Positions 1 to 5,270 of a stretch of DNA of 5,586 nucleotides are shown piece by piece. Where the stretch lies: assembly GCA_003519205.1 (NCBI GenBank), contig DOXE01000358.1:2757-8342 (forward strand), given 5' to 3'. The stretch is from Chloroflexota bacterium (lineage in GTDB: Bacteria; Chloroflexota; Anaerolineae; Promineifilales; Promineifilaceae). The notes below the pieces were generated by a model, which saw nothing but the letters and a program-made list of their open reading frames with translations, did no database searches and was not told the DNA's origin. The position numbers and the translations under genes are program-made. Numbering within the stretch: the stretch's first letter is position 1; each line of letters begins with the position of its first letter.

Positions 1-27
1 GTATCAAATTCGATATTGCTCGTTCGA

Positions 28-399
28 TCAGACGGCCATCATACCGGCGATTGAGCCGGTTCCGTTAAGACTATCAGTAATGCTGGCAGTGAGTTTGTTC
101 AAGGTGATCTTTAATCGGACCAAACCTAAAGTGACGCTGTCGCCGGGTTTCAGGTCGGATTCTAATTCATGTGCCAGGACCCAACGATCATTGATGACGA
201 CCGGGTTGGTCTGGCTGAGATTCTGAATATGGAAACGACCTGCCTGATAGTAAATGGCCGCATGTTTACGAGAGACGTGGGGATCGCCCAGGATGATATC
301 GCAAGCCGGGTGCCTGCCGATAGTTACCTCCTTGCCGTCAGCGATCATCTCGGTACGCTTTTTTCCGTTGGTTTGCCATTCTAATGTGAGCTTTGACAC
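28..399 (-). CDS. Small stand-alone FHA-domain protein (123 aa)
   Basis: The protein is almost entirely one forkhead-associated domain, a fold that binds phosphothreonine peptides, usually in the cytoplasm downstream of Ser/Thr kinases. Counting from the GTG at 399, the FHA signature is visible: G28-R29, the S43-R44-K45-H46 block, and T64-N65-P66 after the FHIQNLS strand. After about residue 105 there is only a short tail rich in Ser, Gly and Thr, with no second domain. An ATG at 456 would add 19 residues, but GTG 399 is preferred. It has GGAG eight bases upstream, and it puts every FHA residue at the same number as in the paralogue at 540-1052. That paralogue lies 140 bases upstream on the same strand, so cotranscription is likely. 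The phosphopeptide partner cannot be inferred. The domain call is firm; the role is not. Confidence 0.9.
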   Translation of the reverse strand: MSKLTLEWQTNGKKRTEMIADGKEVTIGRHPACDIILGDPHVSRKHAAIYYQAGRFHIQNLSQTNPVVINDRWVLAHELESDLKPGDSVTLGLVRLKITLNKLTASITDSLNGTGSIAGMMAV

Positions 400-407
400 C
401 TTGTTAA

Positions 408-411
408 CTCC
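408..411 (-). promoter_or_regulatory. Ribosome binding site that decides the FHA start
   Basis: The minus strand reads GGAG here, eight bases before GTG 399. The other FHA gene has GGAG at the identical eight-base spacing before its own GTG. The upstream in-frame ATG at 456 has no comparable purine-rich site next to it, so initiation at 399 is the better choice. Confidence 0.7.
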
Positions 412-539
412 AAAAGGTTTGACGGCTAGCCGTAATCGAATAACCGCCACATCCAATTTTTTCAGGGATATATTTCTTAAAATATTCTAAAACAATTGGG
501 GGTTGGTGGCTATAGGCAGTTTGACCCGGCCAAAGAGTA

Positions 540-1052
540 CTATCGACCCGAGGAGGTCGTTCGGGCTACACGCTGTTTCGCTCGCCGATCAATCCCTCCT
601 GGCTCTTCTAACTCCACCGTATCGACTTCGGCTAGAGAGGTACCGCACCAGATGCAGGAATCCTGGCCATAGTCAAACATTTGCCCGCAAGAGGGACACT
701 GAACCTGAAGATCCACTTCCGGCTCCAGGCCGATATCGCCGGTGAGGCGTGGCCTTTTAACCTTCATACGCACCCGGCCGACGATAAAGCTGTCGCCAAC
801 TTTGAGGTCGGCTTTCAAATCATGGGCCAGGGTCCAGCGATCATTGAAAATGATGGGGTTGGTCCGGCTCAAATTGTGGATGTGAAAACTGTCATTGTTA
901 AAAAAGATGGCGGCATGCTTGCGGGAAACATGGGGATCGCCCAGGATAATGTCGCAGGCTGGATGGCGGCCAATGGTGACTGGCCGTTCCATGTCAATAG
1001 TTTTCCTTTGCCTGCTACCTTTAATGTACCATTCAACCGCTATCGTGGGCAC
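540..1052 (-). CDS. FHA-domain protein with C-terminal zinc ribbon (170 aa)
   Basis: Residues 1-100 form a forkhead-associated domain with G28-R29, S43-R44-K45-H46 and T64-N65-P66, the residues that normally contact phosphothreonine peptides. A linker leads to a zinc ribbon with C119-x2-C122 and C133-x2-C136, ten residues between the pairs, within CPSCGQMF and CIWCGTSL. An acidic stretch (about 145-150) is followed by a basic, probably disordered tail ending RRAKQRVARTTSSGR. The start is GTG at 1052, with GGAG at 1061-1064 eight bases upstream. The protein is soluble, with no signal peptide or membrane helix. It lies upstream of a second, shorter FHA gene on the same strand and probably shares its transcript. 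The zinc ribbon is likely structural or a protein-binding module. Target and pathway are unknown; a Ser/Thr kinase outside the window is the expected partner by family knowledge. Confidence 0.92.
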   Translation of the reverse strand: MPTIAVEWYIKGSRQRKTIDMERPVTIGRHPACDIILGDPHVSRKHAAIFFNNDSFHIHNLSRTNPIIFNDRWTLAHDLKADLKVGDSFIVGRVRMKVKRPRLTGDIGLEPEVDLQVQCPSCGQMFDYGQDSCIWCGTSLAEVDTVELEEPGGIDRRAKQRVARTTSSGR

Positions 1053-1125
1053 AACGCTTTCTCCGATTTCTTGCGAAAGCTCGTAGGATCCGTAATCCTA
1101 AGAGTTTCGGCGGGATTATTTCTGT

Positions 1126-1154
1126 CTTATTGAATTTCGATACCGGCCCTTCAA
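1126..1154 (-). promoter_or_regulatory. Candidate sigma70-type promoter for the FHA pair
   Basis: The minus strand shows TTGAAG (1149-1154), a 17-base spacer and AATAAG (1126-1131). Each hexamer matches four of six consensus positions and the spacing is ideal. Transcription would start near 1119, leaving a leader of roughly 65 bases before GTG 1052. That leader contains a 6-bp hairpin, TAGGAT/ATCCTA, at 1084-1100. Matches of this quality also occur by chance. Confidence 0.3.
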
Positions 1155-1296
1155 TTTCTCTCTATCCGCAACCCAGGTACTAACAGATCAACCATCCACA
1201 GGAGATGGCATCTGCTGTGACAGAGTTAGTATATAAGATAAGCGGACAGTTTATGGCTGGTGCTTCTGTCCCATGACCGGGGTACTTTGGTAATAC

Positions 1297-1336
1297 GGGG
1301 ATCGGCGACCAGGGGTTGGGGGTCGGGGGCAGAGGG
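1297..1336 (+). repeat. G-run cluster with quadruplex potential
   Basis: The plus strand carries runs of four G (1297-1300), four G (1312-1315), five G (1318-1322), five G (1325-1329) and three G (1334-1336). The last four runs are separated by loops of two, two and four bases, which satisfies the usual intramolecular G-quadruplex pattern. The surrounding G/A-rich low-complexity sequence (to about 1358) resembles dispersed intergenic G-rich repeats known from some filamentous bacteria. A repeat family cannot be confirmed from one copy. Confidence 0.5.
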
Positions 1337-1408
1337 CAAGTGCAAGGAGCAAGGGAGGATGAAACGTGGTCGGTTAATCGGCTCATGAATTGTGATCTTG
1401 GAGTCAGC

Positions 1409-1471
1409 ATGGATCAGAAACCAGCTATTGTAGAAGTGCCTGTGGACCTCTTGCACATTAATGGTGGATAA
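1409..1471 (+). CDS. Possible leader peptide or relict reading frame (20 aa)
   Basis: ATG 1409 follows GGAG (1400-1403) by five bases and encodes MDQKPAIVEVPVDLLHINGG, ending in TAA. The peptide resembles the first strand and helix of a small soluble domain more than random translation. The frame is in phase with the large gene starting at 1571, as is a second mini-frame at 1490-1546 that begins MDQTT and ends at TGA. It could be a leader peptide, the decayed N-terminus of a once longer gene, or chance. I do not recognise it. Confidence 0.2.
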   Translation: MDQKPAIVEVPVDLLHINGG

Positions 1472-1552
1472 GTTTTGCGTAACAAAACAATGGATCAAAC
1501 GACAGATTCGGTAGACTTTTCCTGGAATCCAGGCGAGCAAGCTTGAGCAAGT

Positions 1553-1558
1553 AAGGAG
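1553..1558 (+). promoter_or_regulatory. Ribosome binding site supporting a TTG start
   Basis: AAGGAG lies twelve bases before TTG 1571, slightly longer than usual spacing. An in-frame TGA at 1544-1546 rules out a start further upstream, and no ATG or GTG lies between that stop and 1571, so TTG 1571 is the best available start. Confidence 0.55.
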
Positions 1559-1570
1559 AGGCAATCGCAT

Positions 1571-2818
1571 TTGACCATTTACAAAGCGATCTGGGAATAC
1601 ATCTCCTTAAGCCAATACTTGAAACCCAGTGCCCCGGCGAGTGAAGTCGTGCGCGGCGGACTTTCATCTGTTTCCCGGCTGTTACGTCCCAATACCCGAC
1701 TAGTACACTCTGCGAATGGCAAGCTGTGCGCTGCCCCCCCTTACCTGCTCAATCGAGCAGCACCGGTTCCAGACCTGGAGCAGATGGTGATAGCTCTTGA
1801 AGGCGCCCTGCAAGACTGGTGCTTCGCGAAAGATACAAAGAAAAGCGTGAAAGTGATCGTTGGTCCTCCAGGAAGCAATGTTGAGCAGGCAGTAGCAACT
1901 TTGGGAAGTCGAAATGGGTGGCCAAGACTTGGCGCACCAACTCCGGCTAAGATAATAGCAGGCGGCAACGCCTGGCTTGAAAACATTAATGGCGACGAGC
2001 TGGCACCCCTTGTTATCCCACAACTGGGCAAATGTTTCTTGCGGCATCAGGACGGCCTAGCACTTATTAGCCGCCTGCTCGATCGGCTGGAGTCAACCCG
2101 AAGAAGGTGCCTCATTGCCTGTGATAGTTGGGCTTGGGCTTATCTGGTGAAGGCGCTGCATATTGATGCCATGTTGCCAATGCCATTGACCCTGGCCCCG
2201 ATTGACGGAACAAGGCTGCAATTCTGGTTGCCAACTTTAGCACGAACCAATGGCGGCCATTTTGTGTTTCGTGACACCAGTAATGGACAGCCCATTTTTT
2301 TGGTGGATTCCAACTACGAAGATCTCATTCGCCGCAATGCAAAGCCGGGCCAGATGGAAGCTTTTGGAGAGTGGGTTGGCGCAGGCAATCTTGTCAAACA
2401 ATTAGCGGCTTATAGTCGAGGCCTGCCCATGGTGGCCTGGAATATATGGCGAGAATGCCTGCAAGTTACTCCAGACGCCAAAAAAACAATCGAGCGAAAA
2501 ATGACCCGAGTAGATGATTGGTACACCGTTTGGGTCAAGCCGTGGTCTCAGTTACCTTTGCCTTCGGTACCACAATCGGCTGGGACGACTGAATCTATCA
2601 TCCTGCACACCTTGTTGTTACATGGTGGGGCAACGGCCGAGTTACTAGAAATGCTACTGCCCTTTTCTCACAATCAGGTCAGGCATACCTTAAACCAGCT
2701 CATGGATGTAGACCTGGTTGAAGTCAAGGCTGGCAACCAATGGCGGGTGACTTTGTTAGGCTATCCGGCCGTGCGGCAGTTCATGGAAAATGAAGGCTAT
2801 CTGGTAGACGCGTTTTAG
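1571..2818 (+). CDS. Uncharacterised protein, degenerate P-loop-like region and C-terminal winged helix (415 aa)
   Basis: I do not recognise a named family. Residues 94-103 read VKVIVGPPGSN, a hydrophobic strand and glycine-rich loop like a Walker A motif, but the Lys-Ser/Thr of an active P-loop is replaced by Asn-Val. Later blocks suit the core of a P-loop-type fold: a strand LVIP (147-150), the arginine-containing block KCFLRHQDGLALISRLLDRL (154-173) and the strand CLIACDSWAWAYL (180-192). No acidic Walker B is evident. Residues about 341-406 predict as a winged helix: helix SIILHTLLLHGG, helix AELLEMLLP, recognition-like helix HNQVRHTLNQLMDVDLV, then a beta wing. There is no signal peptide or membrane helix, so it is probably cytoplasmic and may bind DNA or protein rather than hydrolyse ATP. 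The mscS-type gene follows 120 bases downstream on the same strand, suggesting a joint function. The reading frame is certain; the fold assignment is inference. Confidence 0.85.
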   Translation: MTIYKAIWEYISLSQYLKPSAPASEVVRGGLSSVSRLLRPNTRLVHSANGKLCAAPPYLLNRAAPVPDLEQMVIALEGALQDWCFAKDTKKSVKVIVGPPGSNVEQAVATLGSRNGWPRLGAPTPAKIIAGGNAWLENINGDELAPLVIPQLGKCFLRHQDGLALISRLLDRLESTRRRCLIACDSWAWAYLVKALHIDAMLPMPLTLAPIDGTRLQFWLPTLARTNGGHFVFRDTSNGQPIFLVDSNYEDLIRRNAKPGQMEAFGEWVGAGNLVKQLAAYSRGLPMVAWNIWRECLQVTPDAKKTIERKMTRVDDWYTVWVKPWSQLPLPSVPQSAGTTESIILHTLLLHGGATAELLEMLLPFSHNQVRHTLNQLMDVDLVEVKAGNQWRVTLLGYPAVRQFMENEGYLVDAF

Positions 2819-2865
2819 GTAAACTCTAAAAAATATTAGTCCAAAAATGGCGTTCCAAGTCGGAG

Positions 2866-2887
2866 GTTTACACGTAAACCCGTTTAC
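2866..2887. promoter_or_regulatory. Triple alternating GTTTAC half-sites, operator-like
   Basis: Three half-sites sit exactly eight bases apart: GTTTAC (2866-2871), GTAAAC (2874-2879) and GTTTAC (2882-2887), separated by the dinucleotides AC and CC. Each neighbouring pair is a perfect inverted repeat; the first extends to 7 bp arms, GGTTTAC-AC-GTAAACC (2865-2880). A fourth GTAAAC sits at 2819-2824, just after the upstream stop codon. The block is about 50 bases before the channel gene start. It suits cooperative binding of a dimeric regulator. Alternative hairpins are less likely, because two-base loops are sterically poor. No T-tract follows, so it is not a terminator. Confidence 0.45.
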
Positions 2888-2938
2888 TCGAGCGAAGCCG
2901 GGCCTCAGCAAACATCTAAATTTCAGGAGATTGCTCTC

Positions 2939-3724
2939 ATGATCGAAACCGATGGAGTGTTGAATACCCAAATCAATTATGTGTGGATCATTCTAATCGT
3001 CGTCCTCGCCTGGTTTCTAATGAGGTTTGTGCAATGGCTATTTCCCTGGCTAGCAAGGCAATCACCCAGTCGTTTCCGCCTCATCCTATTGTCCATTATG
3101 CCCCTCATGCAACTGGCCATCATCGTCGGGACCTTAATAAGTATCGTGCCTTTAATCATTGATCCGACCCCAGAAAAAGTGCTGGTTGTGTTAGGCGGTG
3201 TCGTCATTGCGCTGGGTTTTGCATTTCAAGAGTATGCGAGTAGTTTGATAGCCGGGATCGTTACCATTTATGAGCGGCCGTATCGGGTTGGCGACTGGAT
3301 ACAGATTGGAGATGCATATGGAGAAGTAACTGCAGTTCGATTTCGCGCCGTCGAGATGAGGACGCCCGACGATTCTGTGGTCTTAATTCCGCACAAGAAA
3401 TTGTGGGACTCAACCATTTACAATGACAATAACGGTAACAGGGAGCATTTATGTGTGGCCGACTTCTATTTACACCCCGAACATGATGCTGAACAAGTAA
3501 GGCAGAAATTGCGCAAAGTGGCCTTAACAAGTCCCTATCTGCAAATCAACCGCCCGATTTCGGTCATCGTGCAAGAAAAACCCTGGGGGACCCATTACCG
3601 GCTCAAGGCCTACCCCATTGATGGACGCGAGCAGTTCAACTTTATATCCGATCTAACCGTCCGTGGAAAGGCAGTCTTAGCCGGGTTAGATGTGGTGCCA
3701 GTGGTTGCGCCTGTGACGGCCTAA
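2939..3724 (+). CDS. Small-conductance mechanosensitive channel, MscS family (261 aa)
   Basis: Membrane channel that in characterised members opens under membrane tension and releases solutes during osmotic downshock. Three helices are visible: about 16-36, 47-74 and the pore helix 80-110. The pore helix runs into the family signature GFAFQEYASSLIAG and then YERPYRVGDWIQIGDAYGEV (111-130), the start of the beta domain. The expected VLIPN element is present as VLIPHKKLWDSTIYN (148-161), with His for the usual Asn. The C-terminal alpha/beta domain ends at A261. The length is slightly below E. coli MscS (286), with no extra N-terminal domains. ATG 2939 has AGGAGA at 2925-2930, nine bases upstream. 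It probably shares a transcript with the 415-residue gene before it, unless the repeated half-sites between them mark a separate promoter. Its stop overlaps that of the convergent cupin gene. Confidence 0.95.
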   Translation: MIETDGVLNTQINYVWIILIVVLAWFLMRFVQWLFPWLARQSPSRFRLILLSIMPLMQLAIIVGTLISIVPLIIDPTPEKVLVVLGGVVIALGFAFQEYASSLIAGIVTIYERPYRVGDWIQIGDAYGEVTAVRFRAVEMRTPDDSVVLIPHKKLWDSTIYNDNNGNREHLCVADFYLHPEHDAEQVRQKLRKVALTSPYLQINRPISVIVQEKPWGTHYRLKAYPIDGREQFNFISDLTVRGKAVLAGLDVVPVVAPVTA

Positions 3725-4053
3725 CGATAATCCTCCCGTGGCGGTGCGAATATATCGATGACCAGGCAGTCGGTCACGGCCAGCGCGCGATGGTCCACAT
3801 TTCCCGGCATAGCATAACTATCACCAGGTTTGCAAACCCGTACCACACCATCGATGGTTAATTCGATCTCACCGCTGATAACGTAACCGACCTGATGATT
3901 GGCATGGCGATGCATGGGAACGACCGCCCCCTTATCCAGCGTAATTTCCACCAGCATCATATCATCGGTCGTAACCATCGTTCGCCGATGTACGCCAGGC
4001 AGCATTTCAACCGGATCCACCATACCACTCGATAAAAAATTATTGTCGTTCAC
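3721..4053 (-). CDS. Small cupin-domain protein (110 aa)
   Basis: This is a single conserved beta-barrel of the cupin_2 type. Motif 1 is present as H48-x-H50 with Q54 at the place of the usual Glu, then G61 (PMHRHANHQVGYVISGE). Motif 2 is present as G77-D78, P83-G84 and H88 (PGDSYAMPGNVDHRA). The three His plus Gln could bind a divalent metal. The C-terminus VIDIFAPPREDY is typical of small cupins annotated as metal-binding or sugar-associated proteins, whose reactions are mostly unknown. The start is GTG 4053, with GAGGTG at 4062-4067 eight bases upstream. The protein is soluble, with no signal peptide. It lies 155 bases downstream of the 7TM gene on the same strand, and its stop codon overlaps that of the convergent channel gene. 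The fold is secure; substrate and function are not. Confidence 0.93.
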   Translation of the reverse strand: MNDNNFLSSGMVDPVEMLPGVHRRTMVTTDDMMLVEITLDKGAVVPMHRHANHQVGYVISGEIELTIDGVVRVCKPGDSYAMPGNVDHRALAVTDCLVIDIFAPPREDYR

Positions 4054-4088
4054 CGATAAATCACCTCGCTGTTCGTTTGGCCTCGGTA

Positions 4089-4205
4089 AAATCTAGTTAC
4101 GAGAAAGTGTATCGCATCTACCTAGAAGCCGGTAACCAGCACGAATTCATTACTGATGCTAACGAACTCCAAGTTGCTCAAATGCCCGTATATCTAGATG
4201 GTTGA
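4089..4205 (+). pseudogene. Coding-like fragment without a convincing start
   Basis: The plus strand between the cupin and 7TM genes translates to about 38 residues with protein-like composition, including SSYEKVYRIYLEAGN and, further on, ELQVAQMPVYLDG before TGA at 4203-4205. The frame is open further left, but into antisense of the cupin gene. The only nearby start is a TTG at 4077 without a ribosome site. It may be the 3' remnant of a lost gene or a chance open stretch. I do not recognise the product. Confidence 0.2.
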
Positions 4206-4208
4206 ACT

Positions 4209-5138
4209 CTAGAATCTTAACTTCTTATTGGCAAAATATACCTCGACGGCGTGCTCGACCCTGCGTTTCACAGGCATCAAAACGGCGATTGTTATCGCAA
4301 TCGCGATCGCGTGTAGAAACTCAGAATGTCCGCCGAACCTTTCCGCCACATAAGACGCCAATATGTGCTCAGAAAAGCTGAACACAAAGATGACCAACAT
4401 CGCCAATGCAGAATAGATGAGGCCCAATTTGATGATCGGGGTGATGTTGAACAGGCGGTCTTTAATTATGGCCACGCCGATGATCGCGGCCGAGATGTCG
4501 TTAAACAGCATGCCAAATGTCAGATAAAAACCATGCTGAACGCCTAAAACAACAACCACCTTCACGATAGCTAACGAGATGGCAATAAGGCTGGCCAAGA
4601 TGTAGAGCAAGTGGCGGCGGGCGATGGGATCGATTTCTTGATGATAAGCCTGGTAAATAAGCCAGCATGCTGTCAGCGTGGCGAGATACCAGAATGGCAA
4701 GGATGCAATAAAAGCGACCTGCAACTTCTGGTCCGGCCGGAAGATATTCCCCCATGGATAGTGGAACACGCCATCGATCCTACCAGCCAGACCTGTAAGC
4801 ATGGCAATGATCCCTAGGATGGCGAATGCCCAAAAGATAATCGTCGTCCACTTGCGGGGCTGGTTGAGATAACAACAGGCAAAGTGATAGATGAGCGCTG
4901 GCAGTGCCCCACACGGGATCATGGCGTAACCAATGGCCTCTACCTCATGTACATGTTTGTTTCTGACCATCATTAGGAAGATGCTCAGATCCCACACAGC
5001 GCAAATCGCCAGCACACCAGCAAAGAGATAATGGTATCGTCTCCGTCCTTGAGACAAGACCAAATACAAGACCGCACTATTGAGAAGAAAACCAATTCCA
5101 GAGGTGACGGCCGTCACCACAGTAACGGCAGAAAACAT
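4209..5138 (-). CDS. Kinase-less 7TM sensor-type membrane protein, histidine kinase N-terminal 7TM-like (309 aa)
   Basis: The protein is nearly all membrane. Hydrophobic helices lie at about 7-29, 37-57, 67-91, 98-118, 139-165, 175-200, 206-225, 234-258 and 273-290. The order and motifs match the N-terminal 7TM region found on many histidine kinases and diguanylate cyclases. These include IPCGALPALIYHFACCYLN (74-92), RRHLLYILASLIAI (174-187), IIGVAIIKDRLFNITPIIKLG (219-239), and the closing LMPVKRRVEHAVEVYF (287-302). In such kinases GAF or HisKA/HATPase domains follow this closing segment; here the protein stops at residue 309. The following minus-strand sequence shows no H-box or N-box in any frame. 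ATG 5138 has AGGGGG at 5145-5150, six bases upstream. A ligand is unknown. It could signal through a separate kinase, act as a decoy, or be a truncated remnant. The 7TM class is fairly sure; the role is open. Confidence 0.85.
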   Translation of the reverse strand: MFSAVTVVTAVTSGIGFLLNSAVLYLVLSQGRRRYHYLFAGVLAICAVWDLSIFLMMVRNKHVHEVEAIGYAMIPCGALPALIYHFACCYLNQPRKWTTIIFWAFAILGIIAMLTGLAGRIDGVFHYPWGNIFRPDQKLQVAFIASLPFWYLATLTACWLIYQAYHQEIDPIARRHLLYILASLIAISLAIVKVVVVLGVQHGFYLTFGMLFNDISAAIIGVAIIKDRLFNITPIIKLGLIYSALAMLVIFVFSFSEHILASYVAERFGGHSEFLHAIAIAITIAVLMPVKRRVEHAVEVYFANKKLRF

Positions 5139-5188
5139 CGTATTCCCCCTTCAAAGGAAGACATGCTGCATGTCTACTCCCCACAAAT

Positions 5189-5202
5189 GTAAAGTGCTTT
5201 AC
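5189..5202. promoter_or_regulatory. Perfect inverted repeat in the 7TM gene leader
   Basis: GTAAAG-TG-CTTTAC is a perfect 6-bp inverted repeat with a two-base centre, about 50 bases upstream of ATG 5138. A second repeat, ACATG-CTG-CATGT, lies at 5161-5173. Both are placed where an operator for the 7TM gene would be expected. The arrangement of six-base arms around two bases is the same as in the repeats at 2866-2887, and the arms differ at one or two positions. Confidence 0.35.
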
Positions 5203-5229
5203 GGTAGCTCCAATTATTGATCGATGCTA

Positions 5230-5258
5230 ATTATAATGGTTTTTAGGAGGGATTGGAA
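5230..5258 (-). promoter_or_regulatory. Candidate promoter for the 7TM gene
   Basis: The minus strand has a perfect -10 TATAAT (5230-5235) and, 17 bases further upstream, a weak -35 TTCCAA (5253-5258, three of six). Transcription would begin near 5223, about 85 bases before ATG 5138, so the inverted repeat at 5189-5202 would fall inside the leader. The -10 lies in the palindrome ATTATAAT, so its direction is ambiguous. Leftward use is preferred because no gene follows on the plus strand. Confidence 0.35.
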
Positions 5259-5270
5259 GGCCGAAATTCA

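Larger units (their letters stand above)
1053..1570. other. Divergent intergenic region, about 520 bases
   Basis: This is the spacer between the leftward FHA genes and the rightward 415-residue gene. I see no RNA gene and no convincing long protein gene. It holds a possible leftward promoter (1126-1154), a G-run-rich stretch (1297-1336), and very short plus-strand frames (1205-1276, 1409-1471, 1490-1546). All three of these frames happen to be in the phase of the gene at 1571. No good rightward promoter could be picked out; a TATAAG at 1232-1237 has no matching -35. Confidence 0.6.

Noticed and set aside
28..456. Longer version of the short FHA protein starting at ATG 456 (142 aa)
   Set aside because: The extra 19 residues have no counterpart in the paralogue, and GTG 399 has a GGAG site at the same spacing as the paralogue's GTG.
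457..539. Separate promoter for the short FHA gene (TTGTTT, 17 bases, TATATC on the minus strand, 467-495)
   Set aside because: The -35 matches only three of six bases in an AT-rich stretch where such matches are common; cotranscription with the upstream gene is simpler.
681..1133. 150-codon plus-strand open frame opposite the zinc-ribbon FHA gene
   Set aside because: It is antisense to a clear FHA/zinc-ribbon gene. A similar antisense frame opposite the other FHA copy arises from the shared coding sequence.
1180..1570. Minus-strand open frames in the divergent spacer
   Set aside because: Their translations are rich in Pro, Ser and Cys with no domain pattern, and they cover the G-run segment, so they look like chance frames.
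4054..4208. A frameshifted kinase domain continuing the 7TM protein
   Set aside because: All three minus-strand frames hit stops quickly and none shows an H-box, N-box or G-box.
4193..4213. TCTAGA/TCTAGA hairpin overlapping the 7TM stop codon as a terminator
   Set aside because: The stem is only six AT-rich pairs with a nine-base loop and no following T-run.
5245..5250. Perfect AGGAGG ribosome site on the plus strand
   Set aside because: No usable reading frame follows; the next ATG (5280) is immediately followed by TAA.
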